From positions 7,962 through 71,961 of the forward strand of contig DCHK01000069.1 in the NCBI GenBank assembly GCA_002315615.1: a DNA stretch of 64,000 bases. The letters are read 5' to 3'. The DNA is from Bacteroidales bacterium UBA1754 (GTDB lineage Bacteria; Bacteroidota; Bacteroidia; Bacteroidales; Paludibacteraceae). The notes under the pieces were generated by a model that was not told where the DNA came from, did no database searches, and was given only the letters and a program-made list of their open reading frames with translations. The position numbers and the translations under genes were made by a program. Shown here piece by piece: positions 1 through 7,831 of this stretch (its first letter is position 1; every line of letters begins with the position of its first letter).

Positions 1-116
1 CCTTCGGCAATGGCAATATCTGCCGCTTTAATGGTGCGTTCTTCCGTTCCTTCGGCAAGAACAATGCGTTGCAAATTTTTCTTTGCGTTCGCTTTTAAAC
101 TCTCTAATAAATCCAT
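1..116 (-). CDS. pta: Phosphate acetyltransferase, N-terminal fragment
   Basis: Only the first 38 codons lie in the window; the gene runs off the left edge. The start is the ATG whose complement is at 114-116. The visible residues begin MDLLESLKANAKKN and continue into QRIVLAEGTEERTIKAA, the hallmark opening of phosphate acetyltransferase (acetyl-CoA + phosphate to acetyl phosphate + CoA; cytoplasmic, acetate/overflow metabolism, usually with acetate kinase). A Bacteroidota -7 element lies 39 bases upstream. Family assignment is strong for a short fragment; the rest of the protein and any ackA neighbour cannot be seen. Confidence 0.85.
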   Translation of the reverse strand, partial: MDLLESLKANAKKNLQRIVLAEGTEERTIKAADIAIAE

Positions 117-154
117 TTTGTTATTTATGTAAATTTATGATTTTCTCGAATAAA

Positions 155-162
155 CAAAGGTA
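155..162 (-). promoter_or_regulatory. Bacteroidota -7 promoter element for pta
   Basis: On the minus strand this reads TACCTTTG, an exact match to TAnnTTTG, and sits about 40 bases before the pta start. No clear -33 TTG is visible at the right spacing. Confidence 0.6.
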
Positions 163-247
163 GTAAAAAGAAAGTTTAAAATGAGTGTGCTTACTTGAAA
201 CTTGTAAGTTTTTTCAATAAAAATTTCAAAACGGTGTGTAAAAAATG

Positions 248-255
248 TAATTTTG
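248..255 (+). promoter_or_regulatory. Possible -7 element before proC
   Basis: TAATTTTG matches TAnnTTTG and lies 23 bases before the chosen proC ATG. It falls inside the upstream in-frame extension of proC, which supports the shorter protein. No good -33 element was found. Confidence 0.45.
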
Positions 256-278
256 TGAAAAATAAAAAATCTAAGAAA

Positions 279-1070
279 ATGGAAATAGCAATTATCGGAG
301 GCGGAAATATGGGAGGAGCCATTGCTCATGCCCTTACGCAAAGCAGTATAATAACAAAAGTAAAGGTCAGCGACATTAACGAAAATACATTGCGCAATTT
401 GCAAAATTTCAACAATGCCATAGAAGTAACGACCGACAATGCCGAGAATGTGAAAAATGCCGACATCGTTTTGCTCGCTGTAAAACCTTGGTTGGCAGAA
501 ACTGTCATTGCACAAATTAAAGATTCGCTCAATTACGACAAGCAGATTTTTATGTCGATTGTGGCAGGCGTTCCTTTTGAAAAATTGGAACTTGCACTCG
601 ACAAAAATGGCAAACTTCCTGCAATGTTCCGTATGATTCCAAATACCGCTATCGATGTGCTACAAAGCGTTTTGACCATTGCTCCACACAAAAATGCGAC
701 AAAAGAAAAAATCAATTTGATAAAGTCAATTTTCGACGAAACGGGCAAAGCATTTATTGTGGCAGAAAATCAGTTGAATGCCTTTATGGCGCTTTCGAGT
801 TGTGGCATTGCGTATGCTTTTCGCTACATCCGTGCGGCAGTAGAAGGTGCTGTGGAAATGGGTATTTATCCAGAAGTGGCGAAACAAGTTGTAACGCAAA
901 CTTTGCGTGGTGCAATCGATTTGATTGATACCAACGACTCTCATCCCGAAGTTGAAATTGACAAAGTTACTACTCCTGGTGGTATCACCATCAAAGGTCT
1001 GAACGAGATGGAAGCCAACGGTTTTACAAACTCAGTCATTAAAGGCCTAAAAGCAAGTTTGATAAAATAA
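279..1070 (+). CDS. proC: Pyrroline-5-carboxylate reductase
   Basis: A 263-residue protein that reduces 1-pyrroline-5-carboxylate to proline with NAD(P)H, the last step of proline synthesis in the cytoplasm. The N-terminus MEIAIIGGGNMGGAIAHAL carries the Rossmann dinucleotide-binding glycines (residues 7-12), and the C-terminal dimerisation domain carries TTPGGITIKGLNEME, the ProC signature region. An in-frame ATG exists at 195, but its extra 28 residues are Lys/Phe-rich and a -7 element lies within them, so the ATG at 279 is preferred; the resulting length is normal for the family. It is transcribed away from pta and is followed by a strong terminator. Confidence 0.93.
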   Translation: MEIAIIGGGNMGGAIAHALTQSSIITKVKVSDINENTLRNLQNFNNAIEVTTDNAENVKNADIVLLAVKPWLAETVIAQIKDSLNYDKQIFMSIVAGVPFEKLELALDKNGKLPAMFRMIPNTAIDVLQSVLTIAPHKNATKEKINLIKSIFDETGKAFIVAENQLNAFMALSSCGIAYAFRYIRAAVEGAVEMGIYPEVAKQVVTQTLRGAIDLIDTNDSHPEVEIDKVTTPGGITIKGLNEMEANGFTNSVIKGLKASLIK

Positions 1071-1102
1071 TTTTGTTTTAATTTGTTGAAAAACAACATT
1101 TT

Positions 1103-1139
1103 GTAGAGACGTCATATTATGGCGTCTCTACGTTTTTTA
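1103..1139. terminator. Rho-independent terminator after proC
   Basis: A perfect 9-bp stem, GTAGAGACG (1103-1111) with CGTCTCTAC (1123-1131), extendable by two inner pairs including a wobble, followed by a T6 run on the plus strand. It ends the proC transcript and may also act on the convergent gene that ends at 1201. The stem sequence resembles palindromes dispersed in many bacterial genomes. Confidence 0.85.
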
Positions 1140-1200
1140 TACAAAAATCGCCGTAATAAACAATTGTTATTACTTCCCTTCGGACAGTGTATGTTGATTC

Positions 1201-1925
1201 CTATAATTTTGAGCCGAGAAGATGTTTGATAACCTCAATAGGATCTTTTTTGATTTTTATTATTGGGTCAATAAAAAGAATAGTTGTGCCAGAAAGCATA
1301 ACATTGTCAGATTTATCGTTTACATCAGTTACTGAAACATATTCGTTTCCGTAGTAATAGTAAGACTCAGGCTCAAGACCAATTTCTCGTAGTCGAGTTT
1401 CAATTTGTTTCTGTGTTGGAGAGTTACAGTCGAAAAATAGTTTTTGTGAATATATTAAAAGTGCAGTGCCGTTATCTTCTGTCACTCCAATAAATGAATA
1501 TCGAGTTTCTGGGAAAAGGATATTGTGTATGATATGTTCGTATAATATATAGCGTAAGTCTTGATTTTTGAGATGAATCTTGGCAAAAGGATTGCGAACC
1601 TTATATACTAACCCTTGTGCAGCGTTTTCGTATATTTTGCTTTCTCCAGAAAGAATAGGAACAAATTCACCTAGTTCTGTGCATTCCTCTTTGGTGAGAT
1701 AAAGATTTGCCTTTTTGGCAATTTCTATGAGTTTGAGACTAAAAGACTCTTGCGCTTTTCTCGAGCCAAGTGCCCAATCGCAGTTCTGTTCAATGGCCAA
1801 CCCCTCTTCAAACACTCGAATATCGCTTCTGTCACTATCTGCCGATCTTCTTGCGCAATGCTGTGCAGAAACATTTCTGCCGATAGTTTTGTTCCTGATA
1901 ATTTTATGTCTTTTAAGGTACTCAT
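1201..1925 (-). pseudogene. Frameshifted polyvalent-protein kinase-like gene
   Basis: Two overlapping minus-strand reading frames together look like one protein. The frame starting with the ATG at 1925 reads MSTLKDIKLSGTKLSAEMF and continues protein-like through AIFECLKRGWPLNRTAIGHLAREKRK, then stops at about 1725. The rest, from about 1755 down to the stop at 1201, continues sensibly in another frame (KLIEIAKKANLYLTKEE ... ILFPETRYSFIGV ... TILFIDPII). The 5' part of that second frame, reachable from an ATG at 1944, is rich in Cys/Arg/His and looks like out-of-frame translation. The joined product resembles small Bacteroidota proteins with a putative kinase-like fold found in polyvalent or mobile-element proteins; that family call is from memory and weak. 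The shift lies near 1745-1765, close to a short A run, so it could be mutation, programmed shift or sequencing error. Confidence 0.55.
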
Positions 1926-1975
1926 ATATATCTTTCAGTGTCATTCGGTATAATGTGTAATATAACCTACTTTGG

Positions 1976-1983
1976 CAAAGTTA
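1976..1983 (-). promoter_or_regulatory. -7 promoter element for the frameshifted gene
   Basis: Minus-strand TAACTTTG, exact TAnnTTTG, about 50 bases upstream of the ATG at 1925. The promoter appears intact although the reading frame is broken. Confidence 0.5.
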
Positions 1984-2073
1984 AGGAATTTTGTGAAAAT
2001 GAGTACGAAATTGTTTAATTTTATTTCGAGATTAAAATTTAAATCGCTTCTTAATTTCAAATCAAAAAATCAC

Positions 2074-2081
2074 TAACTTTG
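2074..2081 (+). promoter_or_regulatory. -7 promoter element for the HTH-cupin/ligase operon
   Basis: TAACTTTG, exact TAnnTTTG, 22 bases before the ATG of the regulator gene; implies a short leader of roughly 15 bases. Confidence 0.65.
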
Positions 2082-2103
2082 TAGGTTAAAAAATGAATTC
2101 GTT

Positions 2104-2652
2104 ATGAATGAACAAATAAAACAAATAGCAGAGCGCCTTCGTGGTTTGCGCGAATCGGTAGAAATGACGACTGCCGAAATGGCACAAAAAGGCGATGTGT
2201 CGCAAAGCGTGTACGAGTCGTACGAAACGGGCGAAGTTGACATTCCAATGAACTTTCTTTGCAACATTGGCAAAGCCTTCAATATCGATACTGCAGTACT
2301 TATTTCGGGCGACGATACGCACGCACAAACGTATTTCGTAACACGCAAAGGTCTTGGTATTTCTATCGAAAGAAACAACGCCTATAAGTATCGCGACTTG
2401 GCTGGCGGATTCAAAAATGCAAAAGCAACTCCGTTTTTGGTTACCGTAGAACCGAACAACGAACCAATACACCTCAATTCGCATCCTGGACAAGAATTTA
2501 ATTTGGTGGAAAAAGGAAGAATGTTGTTGCAAATAGCAGGCAAAGAAATAATTTTGGAAGAGGGCGATAGCATCTATTTCGATGCCACAAAACCGCACGG
2601 AATGAAAGCACTCGACAACGAAAAAGCACGTTTTTTTGCTATAATTTTGTAA
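2104..2652 (+). CDS. XRE-family HTH regulator with C-terminal cupin domain
   Basis: A 182-residue two-domain protein. Residues about 5-65 form an XRE helix-turn-helix (AERLRGLRESVEMTTAEMA, then VSQSVYESYETGEVDIP). Residues about 105-180 form a cupin with HPGQEFNLVEKGRMLLQIAG and EEGDSIYFDATKPHGMKAL. Such proteins bind DNA and sense a small ligand in the cupin. Only 4 bases separate it from the downstream acyl-CoA ligase, so the two are co-transcribed; this pairing recurs in gut Bacteroidota. By inference it controls the ligase gene or senses its substrate or product, but the ligand is unknown. Confidence 0.85.
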   Translation: MNEQIKQIAERLRGLRESVEMTTAEMAQKGDVSQSVYESYETGEVDIPMNFLCNIGKAFNIDTAVLISGDDTHAQTYFVTRKGLGISIERNNAYKYRDLAGGFKNAKATPFLVTVEPNNEPIHLNSHPGQEFNLVEKGRMLLQIAGKEIILEEGDSIYFDATKPHGMKALDNEKARFFAIIL

Positions 2653-2656
2653 GAGT

Positions 2657-4300
2657 ATGTTAGAGAAATTTCTTGAAAAAACACAGTTTACTTCTCAAGA
2701 AGATTTTGAGAAGAATTTGAAAATAAAAACACCCGAAAATTTCAATTTTGGATACGATGTAGTGGATGCGTGGGCTGAAGAATGTCCTAATAAACGTGCT
2801 TTGTGTTGGACAAACGACCACGGCAAGCACATCGACTTTACATACGCCGAATTGAAGAAAAAAACAGACCAAACAGCATCGTATTTTCAGTCGCTTGGCA
2901 TTGGAAAGGGCGATATGGTGTTGCTCATCCTTAAACGTCGCTACGAGTTTTGGCTCTCAATCATTGCATTGCACAAAATTGGTGCAGTGGCAATTCCTGC
3001 TACGCACTTGCTCACCGAAAAAGACATTATTTATCGCTCCGAAGCGGCCACCATTAAAGCAATAGTTTGTGTGGGCGAAGATGTGGTGCTCGAACACGTG
3101 AAGAATGCGTTGCCTAAATGTCCGACGGTGAAAAACGTGATTTCTGTCGGTCCAAATATACCTGACGGATTTTTAGATTTTGAAAAGGGTATTTCTTCTG
3201 CTCCAACATTTGTTCCAAAAAGAGTTACCGAGAATCACGACATAATGTTGATGTATTTTACATCGGGTACAACGGGAAATCCAAAAATGGTGATTCACGA
3301 TTTTCTTTATCCTTTGGGACACGTCGTTACGGGTGCATTTTGGCACAATTTGAATGATGATAGTTTGCACCTTACGGTTGCCGATACTGGTTGGGGCAAA
3401 GCCGCTTGGGGAAAACTCTATGGACAAATGATAGCAGGGGCAACAATTTTTGTGTACGACCACGAGAAATTTACGCCTGCCGATATGCTTCAAATGATTC
3501 AAGACTATAAAATAACGTCATTTTGTGCGCCTCCTACAATTTTCCGTTTTATGATTTTGGAAGATTTAAGTAAATACGATTTGTCGTCGCTCAAATGGTG
3601 CACTATAGCAGGCGAGGCATTGAATCCAAGTGTTTACGAACAATTTTATAAACTTACGGGTGTGCGTATGCGCGAGGGATTTGGACAAACCGAAACTACT
3701 TGCACTGTGCTTACTACACCTTGGATGATGCCGAAACCAGGCTCAATGGGACGACCGAATCCCGCTTACAATATCGACATTGTTGATGGCGAAGGAAATA
3801 CTGTTGCCGATGGTATTCACGGAGAGATAGTTATTCGTGCTACGCAAGACAATAAGCCAAACGGATTATTTATGGGTTATTATCGTGCCGAGGAACTTAC
3901 AAAAAACGCTTGGCACGACGGCGTATATCACACTGGCGATGTGGCTTGGCGCGATGAGGATGGTTATTTCTGGTTTGTGGGCAGAAACGATGATGTGATT
4001 AAGTCTTCGGGTTACCGTATCGGACCATTTGAAGTTGAAAGTGCGCTGATGACTCACCCTGCAGTTGCGGAGTGTGCTATTACTGGCGTGCCAGACCCTG
4101 TTCGTGGTCAGGTGGTTAAAGCAACCATTGTGCTGAAAGAAGCGTATAAAGACAAAGCGGGCGAAGATTTGATAAAGGAAATTCAAAACCACGTAAAACA
4201 CACTACGGCACCTTACAAATATCCACGTGTAGTCGAGTTTGTAGATGTGCTTCCTAAAACTATTAGTGGTAAAATTAAGCGTGTTGAACTTCGCAAGTAA
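2657..4300 (+). CDS. Acyl-CoA ligase (AMP-binding, ACSM/acetyl-CoA synthetase-like)
   Basis: A 547-residue ANL-superfamily enzyme that activates a carboxylic acid with ATP and joins it to CoA. The AMP-binding loop FTSGTTGNPK is at residues 201-210; GFGQTETT, YHTGDVAWRDEDGYFWFVGR and the C-terminal PKTISGKIKRVELRK with the acyl-adenylating lysine are all present, so the enzyme should be active. The overall pattern is closest to medium-chain or aryl acyl-CoA synthetases rather than to long-chain FadD; the true substrate cannot be read from the sequence. It follows the HTH-cupin gene in one operon and ends at a strong terminator. Confidence 0.88.
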   Translation: MLEKFLEKTQFTSQEDFEKNLKIKTPENFNFGYDVVDAWAEECPNKRALCWTNDHGKHIDFTYAELKKKTDQTASYFQSLGIGKGDMVLLILKRRYEFWLSIIALHKIGAVAIPATHLLTEKDIIYRSEAATIKAIVCVGEDVVLEHVKNALPKCPTVKNVISVGPNIPDGFLDFEKGISSAPTFVPKRVTENHDIMLMYFTSGTTGNPKMVIHDFLYPLGHVVTGAFWHNLNDDSLHLTVADTGWGKAAWGKLYGQMIAGATIFVYDHEKFTPADMLQMIQDYKITSFCAPPTIFRFMILEDLSKYDLSSLKWCTIAGEALNPSVYEQFYKLTGVRMREGFGQTETTCTVLTTPWMMPKPGSMGRPNPAYNIDIVDGEGNTVADGIHGEIVIRATQDNKPNGLFMGYYRAEELTKNAWHDGVYHTGDVAWRDEDGYFWFVGRNDDVIKSSGYRIGPFEVESALMTHPAVAECAITGVPDPVRGQVVKATIVLKEAYKDKAGEDLIKEIQNHVKHTTAPYKYPRVVEFVDVLPKTISGKIKRVELRK

Positions 4301-4320
4301 GTTGCTTGGTTATATGAACA

Positions 4321-4357
4321 AAAAATCCGATTGGAACAGCCAATCGGATTTTTTTTG
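4321..4357. terminator. Bidirectional terminator between convergent genes
   Basis: AATCCGATTGG (about 4324-4334), 5-base loop, CCAATCGGATT (4340-4350), flanked by an A run on the left and a T run on the right. It can stop both the acyl-CoA ligase transcript and the thioredoxin gene coming from the other side. Confidence 0.9.
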
Positions 4358-4381
4358 TTGTTTGTATGACTAATAGTCTTT

Positions 4382-4891
4382 TTACTTTTCTTGTTCTTTT
4401 GAATCTTTTGATTCTTTTTTCTGCGGATTTAGTAGAATTGTGTCAATAATATTTTTCAATGTTTCTTTGTCGAGTGCACCTTGCGAAATTCTTGGGTATT
4501 CTTTTAGTGGAAAATAAAACATTGTAGGAATACTGTGGATATTGAAAATTCTCGACAATTCTACGCTATTAGCATCTTCGGTGTTCACTTTGTAGAAAAT
4601 CACTTTGCCTTCGTATTCTTTTGCCAATTCCTCCAATACGGGAGCCAATCTTCGGCAAGGTCCACACCACACGGTGTAAAAATCAACTATGCAAGGTAGT
4701 TTTCCTTTGTATGTAATGCTTTCTGGATTTTTATTGTAGTCCCAAATGTATTCTCTAAATCCAAATCCATCGATGTGATTGACAGAGCCCTTAACCAATG
4801 GCGCAACTTTTACTTTTGCAGAATCGACTTGTGCAAAAACCGAAATTGCAGAAAGCAAGCAAACGCTTATTATCAAAAATATCTTTTTCAT
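4382..4891 (-). CDS. Secreted thioredoxin-family protein
   Basis: A 169-residue protein starting MKKIFLIISVCLLS, a typical signal peptide with probable cleavage after the Ala-20 region (SVFAQ). The thioredoxin active site WCGPC is at residues 75-79 within IVDFYTVWCGPCRRLAPVL, followed by the FYKVNTEDANSVELSRIFNIHSIPT pattern with the conserved cis-Pro region. It should act as a periplasmic thiol-disulfide reductase. An in-frame TTG at 4903 would add four residues, but the ATG at 4891 gives the better signal peptide. It may receive electrons from the DsbD-like protein encoded at 19.6 kb (inference). Confidence 0.88.
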   Translation of the reverse strand: MKKIFLIISVCLLSAISVFAQVDSAKVKVAPLVKGSVNHIDGFGFREYIWDYNKNPESITYKGKLPCIVDFYTVWCGPCRRLAPVLEELAKEYEGKVIFYKVNTEDANSVELSRIFNIHSIPTMFYFPLKEYPRISQGALDKETLKNIIDTILLNPQKKESKDSKEQEK

Positions 4892-4913
4892 AAGTATTCT
4901 CAAATAGAACGTT

Positions 4914-4944
4914 CAAAGATAGTTTTTGGGACACAAATAATCAA
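4914..4944 (-). promoter_or_regulatory. Promoter of the thioredoxin gene
   Basis: Minus-strand -7 element TATCTTTG (4914-4921) and a TTG (4942-4944) 20 bases further upstream. It overlaps the 3' end of typA, so thioredoxin can be expressed independently of it. Confidence 0.6.
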
Positions 4945-6740
4945 TCTTTTTTCAATCTTTTTCTTTCCAACTCGTCCAAAATAATCTTACGCATACGCAT
5001 TGCGTGTGGTGTAATTTCCACGTATTCATCTTCTTTGATGTATTCCAATGCTTCTTCCAAACTGAACACTACAGGTGGTGTAAGTACGGCTTTGTCGTCA
5101 GAACTTTTTGAACGCATATTGGTCAATTTCTTCGATTTTGTAACATTCACCACAAGGTCGCCTTCTTTGGTGTGTTCGCCAACCACTTGTCCAGCATAAA
5201 CTTCTTCTTGTGGGAAGATGAAGAAACGACCGCGGTCTTGCAGTTTATCAAGGGCGTAAGCAAATGCCGTTCCGCCTTCCATTGCAATAATTGAACCATT
5301 TTTGCGGTTTTCAATATCGCCTTTGTAAGGTTGATATTCGAGGAATCGATGAGCAATAACTGCTTCGCCTGTAGATGCTGTAAGCAAATTGGTACGCAAA
5401 CCGATGATACCGCGCGATGGAATTTCAAATTCCAAATGAATGCGGTCGCCTTTGCGCTCCATAGTTTTCAAATCGCCTTTGCGAGTAGAAACTAATTCTA
5501 TCATCTTGCCAGAAAATTCTTCGGGAACGTTGATGGTAAGTTGCTCAATTGGTTCGCATTTTTCGCCATCAATTTCTTTGAAGATAACTTGTGGCTGACC
5601 AACTTGCAGTTCGTATCCCTCGCGACGCATTGTTTCGATAAGTACCGACAAATGCAACACACCACGACCAAATACATTCCAACGGTCTGCAGTAGGGTCT
5701 TTTTCTACACGAAGTGCCAAGTTTTTGTCCAACTCTTTTATCAAACGCTCGTGTATGTGGCGCGAAGTAACGAATTTTCCATCTTTTCCAAAGAAAGGAG
5801 AATCGTTGATGGCAAAAACCATACTCATAGTAGGTTCGTCGATAGCAATAGGAGGAAGTGGCTCTGGATTTACGATGTCGCAAATGCTATCGCCAATTTC
5901 AAAACCTTCGATACCGATAAGTGCACAAATGTCGCCACACTGAACTGAACTCGTTTTTCTGCGTCCAAGTCCTTCAAAAGTATGCAGCTCGCGAATTTTT
6001 GATTTAATAATTTTTCCGTCGCGTTTTACGAGTGCAACGTCTTGTCCTTCTTTCAATTCGCCACGATGTACACGACCGATAGCAATACGACCTACGTAAG
6101 ACGAGTAGTCGAGCGAAGTAATAAGCATTTGTGGTGTGCCTTCCAAAATTTGTGGTTCTGGAATATATTTGATAATTGCATCGAGCAACGGAGTGATGCT
6201 GTCGGTTTGTTTTTTCCAATCGTCAGACATCCAATTTTGCTTTGCCGAACCATAGATTGTTGGAAAATCAAGTTGTTCTTCTGTTGCATCAAGGTTGAAC
6301 ATCAAGTCGAAAACTTCTTCTTGTACGATGTCTGGTCGGCAGTTTGGCTTGTCCACTTTGTTGATGACAACGATGGGTTTCAGTCCGAGTTGAATGGCTT
6401 TTTGAAGCACAAAGCGTGTTTGTGGCATTGGTCCTTCAAAAGCATCAACCAAAAGTAAAACGCCGTCTGCCATATTTAGCACACGTTCTACTTCGCCACC
6501 AAAATCGGCGTGTCCTGGGGTATCAATTATGTTGATTTTTACATCTTTATAGTTGATAGATACGTTTTTAGAAAGAATGGTTATACCACGTTCGCGTTCC
6601 AAATCGTTATTATCCATTATTAAATCGCCAGAATTTTCGTTTTCACGAATCAATTTTCCAGCCAAAATCATTTTGTCAACCAATGTGGTTTTTCCGTGGT
6701 CGACGTGTGCAATAATAGCGATGTTTCTGATTTTTTGCAT
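4941..6740 (-). CDS. typA: Ribosome-associated GTPase TypA/BipA
   Basis: A 599-residue translational GTPase that works on the ribosome in 50S assembly and stress adaptation. The P-loop AHVDHGKTT is at residues 11-19, [15 protein letters not shown] and [10 protein letters not shown] give G3 and G4, and the C-terminal BipA-type domain includes the [15 protein letters not shown] region. The start is the ATG at 6740 ([13 protein letters not shown]); an in-frame extension upstream runs through a terminator hairpin and is rejected. The length matches the family. No exact TAnnTTTG was found directly upstream. Confidence 0.95.
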   Translation of the reverse strand: MQKIRNIAIIAHVDHGKTTLVDKMILAGKLIRENENSGDLIMDNNDLERERGITILSKNVSINYKDVKINIIDTPGHADFGGEVERVLNMADGVLLLVDAFEGPMPQTRFVLQKAIQLGLKPIVVINKVDKPNCRPDIVQEEVFDLMFNLDATEEQLDFPTIYGSAKQNWMSDDWKKQTDSITPLLDAIIKYIPEPQILEGTPQMLITSLDYSSYVGRIAIGRVHRGELKEGQDVALVKRDGKIIKSKIRELHTFEGLGRRKTSSVQCGDICALIGIEGFEIGDSICDIVNPEPLPPIAIDEPTMSMVFAINDSPFFGKDGKFVTSRHIHERLIKELDKNLALRVEKDPTADRWNVFGRGVLHLSVLIETMRREGYELQVGQPQVIFKEIDGEKCEPIEQLTINVPEEFSGKMIELVSTRKGDLKTMERKGDRIHLEFEIPSRGIIGLRTNLLTASTGEAVIAHRFLEYQPYKGDIENRKNGSIIAMEGGTAFAYALDKLQDRGRFFIFPQEEVYAGQVVGEHTKEGDLVVNVTKSKKLTNMRSKSSDDKAVLTPPVVFSLEEALEYIKEDEYVEITPHAMRMRKIILDELERKRLKKD

Positions 6741-6782
6741 AAGGGTTATTGTTTTGCAAATTGTGCCAAAATAAATCTTAAT

Positions 6783-6810
6783 AAAAGAAAGACTGCCTGA
6801 TAGGACAGCC
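6783..6810 (-). terminator. Terminator downstream of tRNA-Arg
   Basis: On the minus strand GGCTGTCC (6803-6810), a 5-base loop and GGCAGTC (6791-6797) pair with one bulged U, followed by a T-rich tail (6783-6790). It separates the tRNA transcript from typA. Confidence 0.6.
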
Positions 6811-6830
6811 TTCAAACATATTAAAAAAAG

Positions 6831-6904
<74 letters not shown>

Positions 6905-6918
6905 AATTTTTCGTGGTG

Positions 6919-6949
6919 CAAAAGTACTACTTTTTTTTATATTAGGCAA
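6919..6949 (-). promoter_or_regulatory. Promoter of tRNA-Arg
   Basis: Minus-strand -7 element TACTTTTG (6919-6926) with a TTG (6947-6949) 20 bases further upstream; about 15 bases from the tRNA 5' end. Confidence 0.7.
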
Positions 6950-6981
6950 CGAGTTTTCGTATTTTTTTGAAAATATGAAAA

Positions 6982-7824
6982 TCAGTCGTTCCACAACGAA
7001 AAGTCGGCGTTTGCTTCAATTTTGTCTTGCAATTCTTTTGGTACGTTACTGAAAAAGTCAATTCCGGTAAGTTTCTCAATTTCATCTACGGTTTCAAAAT
7101 TGTCTTTCATAAATTGTACGCCTGTGGTGTTTTGAAAGATAAATCCTATGGCTCGTTCTTTGCCTGGCGTCAGCACCATAATGACTTTATAAAAATGGTC
7201 GGGTAGTGCAATGTGTCTGTCGCCAATGTATATTGTTTTATGACTACCATCGTAGATTGGTCCACAGGCAATGTATATTTCGCCCTCTTTTTTTGCCCAT
7301 CGTCTGCACGCCATTTCGAGCGAGTTCCAGTCGCCTTCGTTCAAGTCTTCGTGTTGCGGACAAATGTTGCTCATCAAAAAACAATCGTCCATAGCCTGTT
7401 TGTCCCAACGCATATCTGCCGAAGGCGCCATGTGTCCGCGACTGTAGCCCGTGCCAGAATAGTCGTAGTACTGAACTTGGTATTGCTCGGGCAAAGTGGT
7501 GTCGGCAGTGAAAAAGTTTGAACGTGGCACGACTTTGTTCTCTACTTCTTCCCTCGTCAAGCACCACGCAACCCAGTTTGCACAAAGCGTTTCTTTGTTG
7601 AACGAGATTGTAAATCCTTTGTGCTCAATTATTTCTGATGGTGTTTTCTTGTCTATGATTTGTGGAATTTCATATTTTGTTTCGTTGCCGTCTTTTTGCA
7701 GATTGCAATCGCGCTGTGTTTCTGTTTTGGCTGTGGCAAAGTTGCACGATGCGAAAAGCAGAAAAGAGGCAATGCTAACCGACAAAAAGTTTGCGATTTT
7801 GTGGCAATATGAAATCATAAACAT
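6982..7824 (-). CDS. Lipoprotein DNA/RNA non-specific endonuclease
   Basis: A 280-residue protein of the DNA/RNA non-specific (NUC1/Serratia nuclease) family. It opens with a hydrophobic signal ending in the lipobox LLFASC (Cys-27), so it is probably anchored to a membrane facing the periplasm or cell surface. The active-site block GYSRGHMAPSADM contains SRGH (residues 128-131; DRGH in classic members) with the catalytic His-131, followed by NICPQHEDLNEGDWNSLE, where the metal-binding Asn is expected. The ATG at 7824 is chosen because it starts just after the prfC stop; an ATG at 7818 is an alternative. Role inferred: degradation of external nucleic acid for nutrients. Confidence 0.85.
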   Translation of the reverse strand: MFMISYCHKIANFLSVSIASFLLFASCNFATAKTETQRDCNLQKDGNETKYEIPQIIDKKTPSEIIEHKGFTISFNKETLCANWVAWCLTREEVENKVVPRSNFFTADTTLPEQYQVQYYDYSGTGYSRGHMAPSADMRWDKQAMDDCFLMSNICPQHEDLNEGDWNSLEMACRRWAKKEGEIYIACGPIYDGSHKTIYIGDRHIALPDHFYKVIMVLTPGKERAIGFIFQNTTGVQFMKDNFETVDEIEKLTGIDFFSNVPKELQDKIEANADFSLWND

Positions 7825-7831
7825 ATTGGTG

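Noticed and set aside
195..278. Longer N-terminus for ProC
   Set aside because: The extra 28 residues precede the conserved Rossmann start and contain a promoter element; ProC family proteins begin at the Met at 279.
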